From assembly GCA_937858775.1 (NCBI GenBank), contig CALLYX010000358.1:1-5021 (forward strand): DNA of 5,021 nucleotides. Direction: 5' to 3'. The notes under the pieces were generated by a model that saw only the letters and a program-made list of their open reading frames with translations, did no database searches and was not told where the DNA came from. The position numbers were made by a program, and so were the translations under genes. This DNA comes from an uncultured bacterium. GTDB lineage: Bacteria; Auribacterota; Tritonobacteria; UBA1439. Shown here piece by piece: positions 3,760 through 5,021 of this stretch (positions are counted from its first letter, which is position 1; each line of letters starts with the position of its first letter).

Positions 3760-4878
3760 TCAAGCTACGCCCCGCCCGCCGATCCGCGCCGCCAATATTG
3801 CGGAGGCGTAGCGCCCGAAGGCGAGGTGGCCGGAGACGAACTCCGCGGCGGCGCGCCTTGCCGCTGCGCTTCTGGTGAGCAGGCGCGTCTGGGCGTCGGC
3901 GCGGGGGCCGGTGAAGAGCCACCGGCGCACGAAGAGCGAGGCAGCATGCCATCTCAATAAATGCGCTCGGAGGAGGAGCGGATAGAGGGCGGGGCGGCCG
4001 GCCCCAAGCGCTGCGGCGAGCAGCTCGGCGGATCGCATAGAGAAGAATATCCCCTCCCTCGTGACGGGATCGGCGACACCGGCGGCGTCGCCGATCAGCG
4101 CCCACCCGCCGCCGCACACCCCCCGGGGGCGGAGGCGCGCGGTGGGGACCATGGCCGCGAAGGGGCGGCCGAAATCGAAGGAGGCGCCGGGAAAGCGTTC
4201 CGCCATCCAGGCTCGCAGGAGCCGCCGGAGAGAGTCGCCGCGCCAGCCGGGGAGGGGGGCGACGATCCCCGCAGAGGCCGTTTCCGGGCCGGGGAATATC
4301 CACGTGTAGCACCCGGGGGGGCCGGGGAACCCGACGTGGGCGGCGCCGGGGTCGGGGGCGCGCAGGTAGTAGCCGGCGCAGAGCGACAGGGCGTCCGGGG
4401 GGAAGGGGGCCGAGAGGCTGCGCCTGACTATGCCCGCCGCGCCGTCCGCGCCTACCAGGAAACGTCCGCGGTGCTCTCGCCCGCCCGCCGCAAGCACCCA
4501 CATTCCACCCTCCCGCCGGATGCCGGTCACGCGGGCCGGGACGAGGCGCGCGCCGGCGCCCGCGGCGGCGGCTCGAAGCGCGCCGTCGAACGCCGCGCGA
4601 TCGTAGATCGCAAGCGGGGAAGAGAGCTCGATCTCGCACCGGGCGCCCGTCCGCGACGACACGCTCAGGCGCCCGATCTCGGCACGCGGGGCGCGCAAGC
4701 CGTCGAGAGAGCGTAAACGGGCGAAGGCGCGCGGCGGGACGCCGCCGCCGCAATGCTTGCGTCGAGCCGGGTCGTGCAGAAGGGTCACGGCCCGCCCGGA
4801 GCGGGCGAGGGCGGCGGCGAGGGTCGAGCCGGCTGGGCCCGCGCCGACGATCAACACGGGGGAGTTGCGACTCTCCAT
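3760..4878 (-). CDS. FAD-dependent oxidoreductase, geranylgeranyl-reductase family
   Basis: This 372-residue flavoprotein belongs to the family that includes chlorophyll and archaeal-lipid geranylgeranyl reductases. These use a reduced flavin to saturate isoprenoid double bonds. Visible motifs are the Rossmann GAGPAG (12-17), the family's CGGGVP (43-48), the IYDRAAFDGALR helix (91-102), VGADGA (142-147) and the second FAD motif GDAAGVADPVTREGI (263-277). YTWIFPGPET (191-200) matches the substrate-domain Y-x-W-x-F-P-K motif, but the usual Lys is Gly. The length is close to the family norm of about 380-400. The start at 4878 puts the Rossmann strand at residue 8, with GGAGGTG (4889-4895) 10 nt upstream. 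The bacterial substrate could be a quinone side chain, a carotenoid or a polyprenyl lipid; no neighbour settles this. A halogenase or other flavin monooxygenase is the alternative, but CGGGVP favours the reductase family. Confidence 0.88.
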   Translation of the reverse strand: MESRNSPVLIVGAGPAGSTLAAALARSGRAVTLLHDPARRKHCGGGVPPRAFARLRSLDGLRAPRAEIGRLSVSSRTGARCEIELSSPLAIYDRAAFDGALRAAAAGAGARLVPARVTGIRREGGMWVLAAGGREHRGRFLVGADGAAGIVRRSLSAPFPPDALSLCAGYYLRAPDPGAAHVGFPGPPGCYTWIFPGPETASAGIVAPLPGWRGDSLRRLLRAWMAERFPGASFDFGRPFAAMVPTARLRPRGVCGGGWALIGDAAGVADPVTREGIFFSMRSAELLAAALGAGRPALYPLLLRAHLLRWHAASLFVRRWLFTGPRADAQTRLLTRSAAARRAAAEFVSGHLAFGRYASAILAARIGGRGVA

Positions 4879-4899
4879 AGGGAAGGGGCACCTCCGCGT

Positions 4900-4922
4900 G
4901 CGGCGCTTTTTCCGGGCGCCGC
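4900..4922 (-). promoter_or_regulatory. Leader hairpin just upstream of the oxidoreductase ribosome binding site
   Basis: GCGGCGC (4916-4922) and GCGCCGC (4900-4906) form a perfect 7-bp GC stem with a 9-nt loop containing AAAAA. The hairpin ends 4 nt before the Shine-Dalgarno site at 4889-4895. Possible roles are mRNA stabilisation or translational control. A TATGAT (4938-4943) upstream could be a -10 element, but I find no matching -35. Confidence 0.35.
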
Positions 4923-5021
4923 CCTTCGGATTAGTCTATCATAGGGGCCGTCCACGGGAGGAGCGCGGGGGGTAGGCGTGTGCGGCGGTGTGAGCCCGCG
5001 GCATCGGGCCGGTCTGGGCTC

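Noticed and set aside
3961..4716. A 251-codon plus-strand open frame inside the oxidoreductase gene.
   Set aside because: It is low-complexity Gly/Ala/Arg-rich sequence with no domain, and it lies opposite a well-supported flavoprotein.
3755..4891. A 378-codon minus-strand frame overlapping the oxidoreductase in another phase.
   Set aside because: The translation is dominated by Arg and Pro and has no motif. The phase starting at 4878 has both FAD motifs and CGGGVP.
4992..5021. Inverted repeat GAGCCC...GGGCTC at the right edge.
   Set aside because: It has no U-tract on either strand, is cut by the window end, and could be a chance pairing in this GC-rich sequence.
1..5021. CRISPR array, tRNA or rRNA gene, insertion sequence or integrase.
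   Set aside because: No regularly spaced direct repeats, tRNA cloverleaf sequence, rRNA-like segment, transposase motif or terminal inverted repeats were seen on either strand.

Overview
All supported genes lie on the minus strand, so transcription runs from high to low coordinates. The window is GC-rich. The right part (about 1,900-5,021) is the most GC-rich and reads as a coherent piece of one bacterial genome. The left part (1-1,900) looks like a mosaic of fragments from unrelated genes joined in frame. The organism cannot be named. A cobalamin riboswitch, Shine-Dalgarno sites and intrinsic terminators show that the right part is bacterial. The MoxR, HtrA and membrane-protein pieces in the middle resemble Chloroflexota (Anaerolineae-type) proteins from memory, which is only an inference.

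Right part, in transcription order. (1) A 372-residue FAD-dependent oxidoreductase of the geranylgeranyl-reductase family (4878-3760) has a hairpin just upstream of its ribosome binding site. (2) A 75-residue, six-cysteine, desulforedoxin-like protein (3657-3430) has its own sigma-70-type promoter, a strong Shine-Dalgarno site and a GC-rich terminator. (3) A promoter is followed by a well-preserved cobalamin riboswitch (about 3259-3094) and a terminator-like hairpin ending about 11 nt before the next start codon. (4) The gene under that leader (from 3011) encodes a secreted protein with a signal peptide, an Ala/Pro-rich linker and putative-Ig (He_PIG-like) repeats. Cobalamin control of a surface adhesin-like or scaffold-like protein is unusual and is the most interesting biology here.

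Left part. The third Ig repeat breaks off inside its GIISGT motif and continues in frame as the C-terminal piece of an HtrA/DegP-type serine protease (GNSGG motif, stop at 1641). After 39 nt comes a MoxR-type AAA+ ATPase (from 1601) that is intact through Walker A, Walker B, sensor 1 and the arginine region. It loses its C-terminal lid domain and runs in frame into a single-pass membrane protein fragment, then into the C-terminal half of a YCII (DGPF) domain, ending at 435. A complete YCII-domain gene (384-22) follows 50 nt later, so the last two units look like a natural tandem YCII pair whose first member lost its N-terminal half.

At least three breakpoints (near 1,895, 790-890 and 624) keep the frame open. 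Two of them lie in short motifs that both partners could plausibly share. This pattern is best explained by a chimeric contig (assembly, amplification or template switching at short shared sequences). Real gene fusion is the less likely alternative. The fusion proteins should not be treated as new architectures until reads spanning the junctions are checked.
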